A DNA stretch of 64,000 nt from Amorphochlora amoebiformis (lineage: Eukaryota > Cercozoa > Chlorarachniophyceae), in NCBI GenBank assembly GCA_054601695.1, contig BAAHQB010000098.1, positions 248,001 to 312,000 on the forward strand, given 5' to 3'. The notes under the pieces were generated by a model. The model saw only the letters and a list, made by a program, of their open reading frames with translations, was not told where the DNA came from and ran no database searches. Of this stretch, positions 13,890 to 43,440 are shown piece after piece. Made by a program: the position numbers and the translations under genes. Position 1 is the first letter of the stretch. Each line of letters begins with the position of its first letter.

Positions 13890-14793
13890 GAATGTATATA
13901 TAATACAAAAGAATATATATATATATATATATTATACATATGTATATATATATATATATATATAATATATATAACATGTGTTAATGTATACGTACATATA
14001 TACTATATATATATATAATATATATAGTAAATAATATATATATATATACGTATACATATATACATACGTATGAACGATTTATATGTGTGATGTACCCAAT
14101 GGTAGATGAGTTACATGGTAATATACATATATACATAAATATATATATATATATATATATGCACAGATAATAAATAGTATGTATATATATGCATATATAT
14201 ATATATATATAATATACATATTCATGTAGATATATGTGTGCGTGTCAAATGCAATATTTATAGATGTGGGAACACATACATGTAATTAGTGTGTACACGT
14301 GCGCGTTCATTTTCGCATACATATTAAAATTGTATATGTACTAGTATCATCTTTGTACATATACACATGATTTATGTGTGCATGCACAATAAATTTTAGT
14401 GGGCTGCGAACACCCTTTCTGCCATGAAATTCCCCAAGGGAGTATCGAAGGAGGAACTTCTTCCCAAAATAACCAAAAGAGGTATGAGTAACAAGTTTCT
14501 CCAAAAAAAACTCGTCACAAATCGCAAGATTAAATGTACGTCGGTAACTCACATACAACCTATGTACAGGCGTGATCGTCGCTGGTGGTCTACACAAGAA
14601 AATCAAGACAACATATTTCCGCGTTGGACATATGGGTCTTAGTGTTCTTGACGGAAAACGTCAACATCTTGTCACTGTCATCGAGGCCATCGAGGGAGCT
14701 CTGATCGAATGTGGTGTGAAGATCGAGAAGGGAAAAGCCCTGACGATCTTCAAGGCTGCTATGGGTGGCTATTCTCTCAAGAGCAGCTTGTAA
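11653..14793 (+). CDS. alanine--glyoxylate / serine--glyoxylate-type aminotransferase (403 aa)
   Basis: A PLP-dependent class V (fold type I) aminotransferase of the AGT family, which transfers the amino group of alanine or serine to glyoxylate in peroxisomal glycolate/photorespiratory metabolism. Exons: 11653-11689, 11745-11814, 11888-11944, 12004-12117, 12168-12272, 12365-12398, 12479-12691, 12794-12861, 12962-13055, 13110-13175, 13233-13280, 14400-14481 and 14570-14793. All are GT-AG and all phases close. Family landmarks in order: LLMIPGPCEF at the N-terminus, GQPFVIAGSGSLGWD, ANLLEPGEKALV, the PLP aspartate in ITVDGVCAFAAEE, the Schiff-base lysine in LTGSQKALGVPPG, YFATPAVTLV, and near the end TYFRVGHMG. 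Length matches the family. The protein ends SSL, a plausible minor PTS1 peroxisomal signal. The last large intron (13281-14399) is TA repeat; all others are under about 110 bp. Convergent with the next gene. Confidence 0.93.
13281..14399. repeat. TA-repeat intron of the AGT gene
   Basis: A 1.1-kb intron of (TA)n with TG/CA interruptions between about 13400 and 14240, flanked by ordinary AT-rich sequence. It is the only intron over 120 bp in this gene. Confidence 0.85.
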
Positions 14794-15426
14794 ATTGACG
14801 ATAGGCAATATAATACTAAGTTCTACTAGTTCTAGAAGTTAATGTCGACGTCTGCAGCAGTCGGATAAGAAGCGGCATTGGCCATGTGGTGTATGTAGAA
14901 ATTTAGAAAATATCGACATGCAGTCTGGCTTCAATCGTAAGTGAGGAAAAATACCAGATCCGGCCGCGCGCGGCCGGTAGATCAGCGCCTGTATGTACTG
15001 ATGTAACAGATGATCATGATGTCTAGATACTAGAGATACTCCAGCCAGATACTCTCATACGATACTAGCTTATGATACTAGCACACTTCTAGACTTGCGC
15101 GCATACGTAACACACTGAGATAGACTGTGGGTGCATATGACGCTCTCGTTCTGGCGTTAATTTAGTGCGACTGTGGGATTGTATCATTGCAGTATCAAGT
15201 CTAGTACATTAGACTTTCTAGACATTGGGTATCCACGCAGATATATATATATATATATATATATCTAGGGATGCTCAGAGGTAAACTCCAGTTCTATAGA
15301 TCTCATATATTGTTACATATATGCTAGATATGATCCCGGCCGGCGATCGAGATAAGATGTTTAAACTTACGAGATTAAATTAAAGTACGTCATACCGTCT
15401 GATAAACCATGATGACCGTATACAAC
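14794..15426. other. convergent intergenic spacer rich in CTAG (633 bp)
   Basis: Lies between the stop codons of two converging genes. By eye it holds about eleven CTAG tetramers (about 2.5 expected at random), often as TCTAGA, ACTAGT or ATACTAGA, plus other palindromes such as CCGGCCGCGCGCGGCCGG near 14960. Apart from a 24-bp (AT)n near 15241 it lacks the TA repeats seen elsewhere. No ORF or RNA gene was recognised. Confidence 0.7.
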
Positions 15427-15798
15427 TCATCGGCTTAAATACTCTAAACTCTTGATTTCGATTGGTTTTTTGCCGCTGCCGCAGCCTTGGAAATTCCCCT
15501 TAACAATCTCCACCTGCTTTACAGTCAAGTCAAATGTGACATCCCTTCCGGTTTAATTTCTTTGTTACCTTCTTGAAAGAGTTCACGAGGAATCTATCAA
15601 TTTCTCGCTGTGAAACCAGAAAATCAACATAAATTTCACACAAAAGATCTTTTCGAGCATTTGATTTAGGAACAAACCGATGCTACTTTCGTCGCATTGA
15701 CATGAACATCGACCTGGGCAAAATACCCAATTATATCTAGCAAGACATATAATGCAAACACACACATATTATATATATATATATATATACACACACAC

Positions 15799-15835
<37 letters not shown>

Positions 15836-16533
15836 TATGTAAATGTATACTATATATATGTAAATATATATAACGTGTATTTATAATATACATATATATG
15901 TAAATACTGTTAAAGCAACAATATAAATAGCATAAGGAACGCAATTCGAAGAGTAGATATCGATAGCGTGTTGCAGTATCGTCGTACGTATGCTACAGAT
16001 AGCTGGAGATCGCTGGAGATTCCGGAGATTCTGAGATCGTCACATCAGGTAGTACCGGGTCCCGGCAGTGATGGGCTTCTTGGAAGCGGACAAAGCGCGA
16101 CGTCACGCCAAGTCACGCTGTTATCCCGCAGTACCCCCATAACCACCTCGTAACAGTCAATTAGTAGTACCAGTGTAGTTGTAGTACCCATGCAGTTGCA
16201 GTACTCATGCATAAAATTTGGCCTTCCATCATTCAGAATCCAAAAGGGGCTTCAATCAAACCTAATATCTGACTACCATTTGCAAATACCAACGTCTAGA
16301 TTGCACTTTGCTGACTGCCATCTATTGGTATACCTTTGCGCTATCAATAATATATATATATATATATATATGTATATGTATGTATGTATATATATACACA
16401 CATATATATATATATATAATATGTTTGTAAAAATTGTATATTTACATATACGTGTATTTATATGTAAATAGACATGTATGTTGTTTACGCACATATGCAT
16501 GTATATAATGTAGATATTATATACACATATATA

Positions 16534-16574
<41 letters not shown>

Positions 16575-16923
16575 TATAATAATATATATATAGTATTTAA
16601 ATGGAAAAAATATTTATAGACACTTCCGTGTATTATTTTTGTACTTAAACGTCTAGGCAACTTTACTTATTTTTCATTGCCGTCGATATATATATATTAT
16701 ATATATATATATATATGTGTGTGTATATATGCATAATATATAAATATATATATAATATGAATGAATGTATTTATATATATATATATATATACATATAAAA
16801 TATGAATATATGTATAAATATATATTTAATGTGTGTACAGATATATATAATACTTTAATATATATATATATATAGTTATATATAAATATATATATAATAT
16901 ATATATAATATACACATATCTAT

Positions 16924-16971
<48 letters not shown>

Positions 16972-17161
16972 TAGATATATACACATATATTTTCGCAATA
17001 GTGATAAAAATGCGTATACCAATGTGTATATTTGTGTCCATACACATAATATTGCAATGTATATGTATAAAAACACATATTATATATTAAAATATATGTA
17101 CATAAAAAATTATATATCTATATACATATATATGTATATATGTATATATAATATATATGTA

Positions 17162-17204
<43 letters not shown>

Positions 17205-17731
17205 CATTACGTGTATTTAGTTTTTTAGTTCTTTAGGCATACGTTCATTTACTACCTTGTATATACCAGGATATACATGTGCTTTGAAAATCTCACATCC
17301 AAATCTTGAATAAAAAATCTACCTAGCTACCGATTTCACTCATTTCACCTGAACAGCATCGCCAAAAGCCTTTAAGAACTTGAGATCCAGCTTGAAGGGT
17401 TCATTCATAATGAACACGTTGGTTCTGAGCAAATTCAACAGGTTAGGGCTAAGGATGGCGCTCATGGGTTACATGTGATACCCTCTGTGGACTGTCTCGC
17501 CACCCCATCCCCCGTCGTAAGAGTTCACGACAATGTAGCCTGTCGATCGAACTGCGATAAGTAGTTTCTAAATGTCACAAAGAGGAATGTCAGCACTCTT
17601 TCGGTAGGGGCGCACACATATAAGTGTAACGTAGATTTAGGTTATTATATGTAAAATATTTACATATGTAATGTAATGCACTTATGTACTTATAATATAG
17701 ACATATGTATCAAATATATGTATATGCACAC

Positions 17732-17770
<39 letters not shown>

Positions 17771-17953
17771 GTATGTACATATATACATACATATATATAT
17801 ATAATATATATATATATATGTAATATATATATATATATATATATATACATATCCATCGTGATGTAAATTATAAATGTAATATCCATGCACATATATCAGA
17901 ATTTACATAAATCATAAAAATATATATACACACACGCATGTAAATATATATGT

Positions 17954-17998
<45 letters not shown>

Positions 17999-18269
17999 AG
18001 AATAAGATATATGTACACGTATGTTTATATACATATACATATGTATTAACATATGCATTCGTTAATTTATATATATATATAATATATTATATATATATAT
18101 ATATAGAGTTATATTATACATACATATACATATATATATAAATATGTGAATATGCATGTCTATACATATATAATTACAATTTATTTGATATATGTATACA
18201 TGCATGTATTATAAATATACGCATGTAAAATATACATGCATATAATTCTAATTATTTATACGTAATAAA

Positions 18270-18305
<36 letters not shown>

Positions 18306-18355
18306 TAGATTATATATATCTAGATATAAATGTAAATAAATAAATATATATATAC

Positions 18356-18386
<31 letters not shown>

Positions 18387-18558
18387 GTATATACATATTA
18401 TGTAGTATATATATGTATATGTATATATATGTATAATATAATATATATGTATATATTTTATGTATGGAAATCCACATATGTGTATGAACAACCATAGATA
18501 TATTTATATATGTATGTATATATATATATACACACATATATATATATATATATTATAT

Positions 18559-18590
<32 letters not shown>

Positions 18591-18635
18591 CACATATATA
18601 TATATATATATGTATATGAATTATATGTTTCTTGG

Positions 18636-18677
<42 letters not shown>

Positions 18678-19628
18678 AATATGTGAAAAATACATGTATT
18701 ATTTTTCTATTATAAACTTACATTACGTGTATATATTTTAACAGACAATATATAATTGTATGTCCCATATATTCATATTTGCACAAATATATGTATTTTC
18801 CATCAAATTACTTCTGCTGCTTCATCGTTCTTCCCGAGGTTATCATCACCGAGCAAGAGATCGAAGCATGAATTAAACACTCTGGGCAACAAAGGATGTT
18901 CAGTAAAAACTGACCCTTAAGGGGCCGTTATTCGATGTGTAAGTTATTCTCACCCATCTATGGATACGATCCCACCCGTTCCTAGCTCCCCTGGCAGCAG
19001 CTCCTGGCAAGGCACTTTTTCGCACACGATTTTCCATCCTCGCTGCACGCCAGGGTCCTTCTCGGGCTTGGAAGGTGTCGCAACTGAATTCGTACAGAGT
19101 GTATCAATTGATAAAGGAAGAACCAGCTCAATTCAACAGGTACTTTTCTGAGCTGTCTTCGAATTTGTTGAGACGTCCCCCCCTGTGACGGTAGCGGTTT
19201 TAGCAGCAGACTCTTCAGCTGCAGCGGCAGCTGCTGTTTGTAAAGGCTCGAACTGCCAGACCTTCATCTCGTCCTACAGATTTGAGGATGATGGCATTTT
19301 TCCGAAAAGTGAATTAACGTAGGTGAATAGAGTACCGCAGACAAAGGCAGCCATTGACGGTGGTGATGGAGAAATTTGTTGCCATCCTTACGAGCCCGAT
19401 ATACATTCCGCACGATCTGAAGATATGGGTTTTTCGCCGAAACACGTGTGTTAGCCACGTCATCCACCATTCGTAAGTAAAATCTCCTGCGAATTACGTC
19501 GCAAAATATTGAATGTAAACACATACCGCAAGGATAACGATGACCACTGCGATCGTCAGGATGTTTGAGGCAGTTTGCTTCTCGGATGTGACCTTCTTCT
19601 GGTCACCGCCAGCGCCACCGGAAGACAT
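15427..19628 (-). CDS. unrecognised protein with N-terminal hydrophobic anchor (about 310 aa)
   Basis: Exons (minus): 19527-19628, 19336-19486, 19144-19273, 18954-19083, 18812-18881, 17473-17567, 17349-17448, 15678-15713, 15569-15607 and 15427-15513. The protein starts [18 protein letters not shown], followed by a hydrophobic span ([12 protein letters not shown], about residues 23-34): a type II or tail-less single-pass anchor. Then come a basic region, an Ala-rich linker ([15 protein letters not shown]), and a folded part with [40 protein letters not shown] and [20 protein letters not shown]. It ends [10 protein letters not shown]. From exon 3 onward all phases close. Exon 1 to exon 2 does not: exon 2 is open in the frame [16 protein letters not shown], which needs a phase-2 donor, while exon 1 ends in phase 0. 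An alternative splice or an assembly indel is likely there. I do not recognise the family. Divergent with galactokinase. Confidence 0.6.
15908..16346 (+). mobile_element. putative solo LTR, copy 2 (about 439 bp)
   Basis: Starts TGTTAAAGCAACAATATAAATAGC and ends near TTTGCGCTATCA. It shares GAAGAGTAGATATCGATAGCGT and the GCTGGAGAT repeats with copies 1 and 3. It sits inside the 1.6-kb intron (15714-17348) of the minus-strand gene, in TA repeat on both sides. It is longer than the other copies, partly through short internal duplications (GTAGTACC, AGTTGTAGTACC). Confidence 0.5.
16350..17215. repeat. TA/TG repeat in intron
   Basis: Right part of the intron that also holds LTR copy 2: (TA)n with CA/TG interruptions and one complex AT-rich island at 16580-16690. 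No exon seen. Confidence 0.8.
17630..18800. repeat. TA-repeat intron (17568-18811)
   Basis: A 1.2-kb intron between exons 18812-18881 and 17473-17567 of the minus-strand gene, almost wholly (TA)n and TATG/TACA variants. Confidence 0.85.
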
Positions 19629-19738
19629 CCTTGCCGCGATAATGCAGCGATATTTTAGAATACTTTTATGGATTCCGACGTACTGGAGAAAGGCGATAAT
19701 TTATTTTCGGTGAGAAAATACTTTCTGACAAATTGCGC
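19629..19738. promoter_or_regulatory. 110-bp bidirectional promoter interval
   Basis: The shortest head-to-head gap in the window, between the minus-strand ATG at 19628 and the proposed galactokinase ATG at 19739. An alternative plus-strand ATG at 19668 reads to a stop after about 50 codons and would narrow the gap further. No TATA box is evident. Confidence 0.45.
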
Positions 19739-37184
<17,446 letters not shown>

Positions 37185-37770
37185 TTTATCATGAGGAAGA
37201 AGATTAACTTTCTTGGTGTTTTGTTATTTGATAAGGTGCTATGATAGAGGTGTTGGAACTACAGTGAGAATTCGGTTCGGGATTTCATATTAGCTACAAG
37301 GACCACAGGTCAGATATTCGAGTGGCTCAGCACCACTCGGACTTCTTGCTTCGTTCAAGGCTCAGTTTACTAGGTTTAAGCAAGACATGCTCCCCCTCAC
37401 ATGAGATGATGTAGGTTTCATTACTAGAAATGGTAATACAATGATCTAGATGATTTACGTGTGCTAGCATATGGTAACTACTAGAACTAGACTAATGCAA
37501 CGGTTCATGATCTACTAGTATAAGTACGTCAAGTATACTCTAGTACTCTAGATACTAGGCACAGAGACTAGTCTAGTAGTTACCAGTGATAATTACTAGA
37601 ATTATCTTCTGGATCATATCGTAGTATTGCATGATTCCTAGGATTCCGAGAGAGAAGTCTATGGTGAAGTGATGATTTACAAGGGACTAGAGGGAGCATA
37701 TGCATGCAGCCATATCTAGCTAGCTAGCGGCTACGACTAGTGCGACGGTAGACGTCATATAATCTAGAAA
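37185..37770. other. convergent intergenic spacer very rich in CTAG (586 bp)
   Basis: Between the gal kinase stop and the RRM-LHC stop. About twenty CTAG tetramers by eye (about 2.3 expected), including TCTAGCTAGCTAGC near 37716 and the cluster CTCTAGTACTCTAGATACTA near 37540. No TA repeat, no ORF, no recognised RNA gene. Confidence 0.75.
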
Positions 37771-38026
37771 TTACTGCCCTAATGGTTTGAAGAAGAACGG
37801 CGTTAAATCAACTATGCTTTCGCCGGTGATGTACTCGGCAGCAACGAAGGTAGAGAGCGCGATCATTGCTAAACGACCGTTGTTCAGCTCCGCCTGATAT
37901 GTATAAATCATATATATGTAATATATATATGTATATGTAATGTAAATGTAGTTTAATAATTATACTGATATATATATCTGTGAAAACATATGTAATATAC
38001 GTGTATAAATTCAATTTACACTAACG

Positions 38027-38061
<35 letters not shown>

Positions 38062-39259
38062 CTATCTATGTGTATATTACGTGTGCGACATATTATGCAA
38101 CATTTACATGTGTACATATTATATCTAGTACATAGGATATAGATCCACTCAGAAATGATCGTAATTGCTTGATATTCGAAGTGGTCTTGACAAAGTTAAT
38201 TAACACTACTGTTGAAGGTTTTTAAAGATGCGTCAGGTTCACAAAATATCAATTTTTGTGAATATTTCTATATATGTATATATGTATATATATGCAGATA
38301 TGTATCCATAAATATATGTACGTATAGCACACTGTAATAAATAGGTACATATTTAATATACACATGTTTTAAATACTGATGTGTGACTTATAAATGTATA
38401 CATTTTTAGAAATACTACCTCTTTTATTCTTCTCTGATTCGTAGGGTCCCCAGGGTAGAGATTGAGAGGATCGAACCCAAGTTCACCGGGGGCGACTCGT
38501 TTGTACACCGCTCGTTGAGTGTCGCCACGTGCTAATGATTCTGCCAACCAAGAGAAAATTACTTAATTAGACTGGAATATGTTTCTTATAGACATAGAAT
38601 AATAATAACTCCACATGATAAATGTGCATATATATCTTCAGATTTTTTTACATCCCACCAGATATGTGTATCTAAATTCTTGTTCAATATGAATACTGCA
38701 CCTGCATTCTCGATGCGGATCTCGCCTTGCATACCTCTGTTACCATAAAGAATCTCCAGCACAATTGTCGCACCAAGGATTGTGGCCCAAAATATGGGAG
38801 ATACCTAAACCATGAAAATGTTTATAATGACATGCATAATGTATCCTACTTAAAGAAAATATGTGATGCATCACGCACGTATATACGATAAACAGTCAAG
38901 TGCGCATCCTATATAATCGCAGAAAGGAAATACAAGATGCTCGTCATGAAGGGATAGGCCACAGGATTAGATTGAACACCATTCGATCACGAATTACACC
39001 TGCTGCAATCCACCATTGATAAGTGACGGGTTCCTTCCTTCGAGTGTCACCAGAGGTTCCACTCCGAGCAGGTTGGCGATCGCTGGATCGAAAAGTTCCT
39101 TTTTAAAAATATGTGAATGTATTATCATGTATACACTAGTGTGTACGTATTTGTACACATGTAAGTATATGTATATATATTTACATCTCTATACATGTAT
39201 ATATATAATATATATATATATTGTTATATATATATATATATATATACATATATATATCA

Positions 39260-39290
<31 letters not shown>

Positions 39291-39423
39291 TATAGCTACA
39301 TATCATTAATGTAAAGTAACATATATTCTTGTATATAACCCGCATGTACACATACAACATATACATGTATGTATTGTTTAGTTAATATACATGTATGTAT
39401 AATATATATATATATATGTATTA

Positions 39424-39471
<48 letters not shown>

Positions 39472-39561
39472 TATACATATGGATGTAGACATTGGTTGTT
39501 TTTTTCGTAAATATATGAGAAATACCAATGTGTACAAATGGATGCACAAACAAGCACGTAT

Positions 39562-39610
<49 letters not shown>

Positions 39611-39720
39611 TACAATATAAGTAATATAATATATACATATACCTATGCATTCAGATGCATATGAATATATATATATGTATTTATATATACGTATATATGT
39701 ATGTACGCAAACACGTATAC

Positions 39721-39751
<31 letters not shown>

Positions 39752-39851
39752 TGTATGCATATATATATATATATATATCTATTACATATATATATATATG
39801 TAATATATAATATGCCATATAATAATAATCACATACATATGTGTATATATG

Positions 39852-39889
<38 letters not shown>

Positions 39890-40284
39890 TATATATAGGG
39901 GTATATATTTGACCTTTATATGTATGTAAATATAATATACATCTACGTATGTTAAACCTGGAGTGGCCAGGCAGCAGCGGCTAGCATAGCCAGACGAGAG
40001 TGCTTGATCTCCGCCAAACGCATTCTACGAAGCTAATGGAATACATCCAATCAGTTTTTCATGGCATCTACATTGAAGTTTCTGTACCATCTTTTGATCC
40101 TCCTTGGTGTTGAATATGTCGAGACCGTAGTCGCCGATCAGTAGGTCCTTGTCGATCTCGTCCATCGGGGCGGCAGAGCTCGCACTGGTAGATGGATCGG
40201 TAACCTAAAGATAGATAGATATATTTCTGAATGATTTGTAGATGTACATATATTTATATTTTGTATATGAATACACACACAAAG

Positions 40285-40315
<31 letters not shown>

Positions 40316-40534
40316 CATATATATATATATATATATATAATATAGATATATGTATATATAATATACATAGATGTAGAGATGTAAATATGCATATATGTTT
40401 ATGTATTGTATATATATATATATATATATACATACATACATATACATATACACATATACGTACACACACATATACATAAACATATATATGTACATATTTA
40501 TATACATATATTTGTGTATATATATATATGTATA

Positions 40535-40585
<51 letters not shown>

Positions 40586-40824
40586 GTCTTTTGTTATGGA
40601 GGCAGTTATGATTTTTTGCATAGTGCTTGCAACCATGAGAATACAAGTATAGATAGTGTATATATGTGCTTGCGGACCGCAAGGGTATGTACACAGAGTG
40701 TGTTATGTACTGATATGTACTGATATCTATAACAAGTGAGAGCTGTGCACTGTACAAATGTACGTAGATGTTTTTGTGGACCTTAAAAAAAATACCATAT
40801 ATATATAAAATATGTGTAAGTATA

Positions 40825-40856
<32 letters not shown>

Positions 40857-40935
40857 CATTAATATGTCCAAACCTGTATCTATATTAGGGGAACATAAAC
40901 ACAATGTATATATGTATAGATTTGTAAATATTTAA

Positions 40936-40975
<40 letters not shown>

Positions 40976-41026
40976 GTATATATATGTATATATAAATATG
41001 TGTATTTGAACATATATGATATGCAC

Positions 41027-41061
<35 letters not shown>

Positions 41062-42283
41062 CAATACAGTATTTATAAAAGACTTATACCTTCTCGAGAG
41101 GCTTCACCATCGTGTTGACATCCTGCATGAATTCTTGGGCCTAAGAGCATGCAGGAATCTTAAATGATAATGAAGATGATAGAGCATGTTACCTTTTCCC
41201 TCTCACTTCCCTTTCTTAATAACCTCTCAATTCTCATCCCTTCTCTTCGTACCGCGCTGACGGTGTTCTCCGCATCAACGAGAGTAGTAGATTTCTGCGC
41301 CTTTTGAGCTTCGAGCTGTCTCTTGACGTCATCACCATCAGCAAAGAGGACTGTCTCTGGAACTTCAATAAATTCTTTGTCAATGTTTAAAGGCCTGTTC
41401 CTCACCATGTGCTTCACCTGATACATAAGACACCTTATGAATCTAACTGTCGGCTAAATATTTCAGAGTTACGAGCGTGACTCAAGGGTGTTGTATCTTG
41501 TGTGATTCGCTGCTCAACGCAAACAAACCAACCTCTACCTGCATGACAGCTCGCTCGACGGAGTTAGTTGACGCGTAGAACACATGTGCCAGCTTTTCCT
41601 CATTGTCACCTGTACTCATGAGTGAGAACAGAAGTACACACCAGAAAATCTTTAATCATACGTACCGGAAATCTCAACCTTGTTGACTGGCCCAAAGTTC
41701 CTGAAGTAATCGGTTAGGTCCTGATTACTGAGTCCAGACGGTACGGGAGACACCTATGCGCAGGATTAGATGAATATTGCAATAAGAGAGCTAATGAGGA
41801 GGACTACAGCTTTTAGAGCAACCTTGAGGACAGTAGTGGGCGTAGGGTCGAAATTCTTAATGAGAGGTTCAGGAGCATCCCCACGGATGGCAATATCTTC
41901 CTCGTTCAAAGCCTAGGCCAGGTGAAAAATGTGTTATATACCTGACACCAGGCTTCAGATCCGTAAACTACCTTTTGGATTGCTAGATCTCTTCCCATGA
42001 GGCGATGGTAGGTGCTGAGAGCCTTCTCGACAGTCTTGGAATCCTTGAAGGTAACAAACCCGAACCCTCTAGACTTCCCGGTTTTTGTGTTTGCCATGAT
42101 TGTAGCATCTTTGACCGGGCCAAAGTTGGAGAAGTAGATGACGAGGTCGACGGCTGAAGTCGTTTTGTTAAGATTGCCTACGAAAAGCCTAGGCGTGTGG
42201 ATCGATGCAACACCCCTGATTGGATACATTGGAAGTGATCGTATGTCCACGTTTATTGACACCACCTTTTTATATACAGGCAA
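37771..42283 (-). CDS. RRM-RRM-light-harvesting (LHC) fusion protein (about 491 aa)
   Basis: Exons (minus): 41972-42283, 41823-41912, 41666-41753, 41539-41609, 41193-41417, 41090-41140, 40088-40204, 39958-40032, 39000-39098, 38702-38804, 38419-38540 and 37771-37893; all GT-AG, all phases close. RRM1 is about residues 30-104, with RNP2 LFVGNL (33-38) and RNP1 SRGFGFVTF (71-79). A weaker RRM2 is about 128-200 ([20 protein letters not shown]) with a degenerate RNP1. A charged linker follows to about 280. The LHC domain starts at GDYGLDIF. Helix 1 is [20 protein letters not shown] (323-342), helix 2 [18 protein letters not shown] (377-394) and helix 3 [20 protein letters not shown] (452-471); both ExxxxRxAM chlorophyll-ligand motifs are present. 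No signal or transit peptide is visible at the chosen start, so upstream exons may be missing. The alternative is two adjacent genes, but no stop or start separates them. Confidence 0.8.
39101..39957. repeat. TA-repeat intron within the LHC part
   Basis: Intron between helix-1 exon 39958-40032 and exon 39000-39098, mainly (TA)n. The neighbouring intron 37894-38418 is AT-rich with little pure repeat. Confidence 0.8.
40205..41080. repeat. TA-repeat intron at the RRM-LHC linker
   Basis: (TA)n and CA/TG repeats between exons 41090-41140 and 40088-40204. A complex island at 40585-40795 showed no in-phase exon. Confidence 0.8.
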
Positions 42284-42619
42284 AACATAGTATGGACAAA
42301 CATGTAATACATATATGTATATATATGTTAATATACAAACAAAAAAAGTGTAATATTTTTAAATGTATTATTACATATGTTCATTTTCATATATGCATAT
42401 ATTTACATATGTGTATATTATAAAGATATATAATGTATATATATACACATACATATATATACACGTATATATAACATCCATATATATATATATATACATA
42501 CATAATACATATATATATATATATATATATACATACATATATGTACATACATATATGTATATATGTATGTATAATATATATATATATATAATATATATGA
42601 TATATATATATATATATAA

Positions 42620-42670
<51 letters not shown>

Positions 42671-42786
42671 TGTAAATAAGAACGTTCGGTTTTTTTAAAA
42701 ACACAAATTGGTGCAAAAAATTACAAAGCAATTATTTAATGTAAACATTACATATAGGTGTATATATATGTAAATACACATTTAAT

Positions 42787-42820
<34 letters not shown>

Positions 42821-43108
42821 TTATATTGTTTGAGCACCACTATATTAGCAGCCTACAGTCCGTCCAATTGTTATCTTTTCAACCTTCGGGGAATTGGAAG
42901 TGGAAATTTGGGAACGACGTTTCAGATACTTGCGCAGATATCTATAGTGACGTCAGGGCTATGTCACGCTCGCGCATTGCGTGGCGGCATTCCACCCAAA
43001 TAAGTTTAGCTTTATCCAAGTATACATCTCACTGACTGAATGGGCTTTGGACTACTAGCTACTATACCGTTGCGCAAACAATATATAAAAATATATATTA
43101 TACATATA

Positions 43109-43141
<33 letters not shown>

Positions 43142-43440
43142 TATATTTAAACATATATAAATACGTACACATACAAATATTTCACATATTCCAAATACGC
43201 ATATATGTATATTTTTGTGCTTCTTTTATTTGCATTCAGCAACATTCGTACAAAACCGGCTATCCTTTCTTTCCCCTATTTTTAGTACATAAATATATAA
43301 CTATAAATATATATATATATACATATATATATATGTATATATAAATATATGTATTAGTATGCACATGTATTTTTTTTATTAAAATACACATACGCTGATA
43401 ATACTACATACGAATTGATCTTTGTATGCTCTGGTCTCTG
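42284..43440. other. upstream region of the RRM-LHC gene
   Basis: This 1.16-kb tandem (same-strand) intergenic region is the only promoter interval here not shared with a divergent gene. It contains TA repeats (42430-42670, 43080-43145, 43310-43345), LTR copy 4, and AT-rich sequence. Missing 5' exons of the RRM-LHC gene could lie here, but none with good splice sites was seen. Confidence 0.6.
42827..43080 (+). mobile_element. putative solo LTR, copy 4 (254 bp, divergent)
   Basis: Starts TGTTTGAGCACC and ends ACTATACCGTTGCGCAAACA, matching the 3' ends of copies 1 and 3 (CCGCTGCGCTAACA, CGCCGCTATAACA). It shares GTGACGTCA...GTCACGCT with copy 2. The 5' third differs from the other copies. It lies about 540 bp upstream of the RRM-LHC start, in opposite orientation to that gene. 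Confidence 0.4.
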
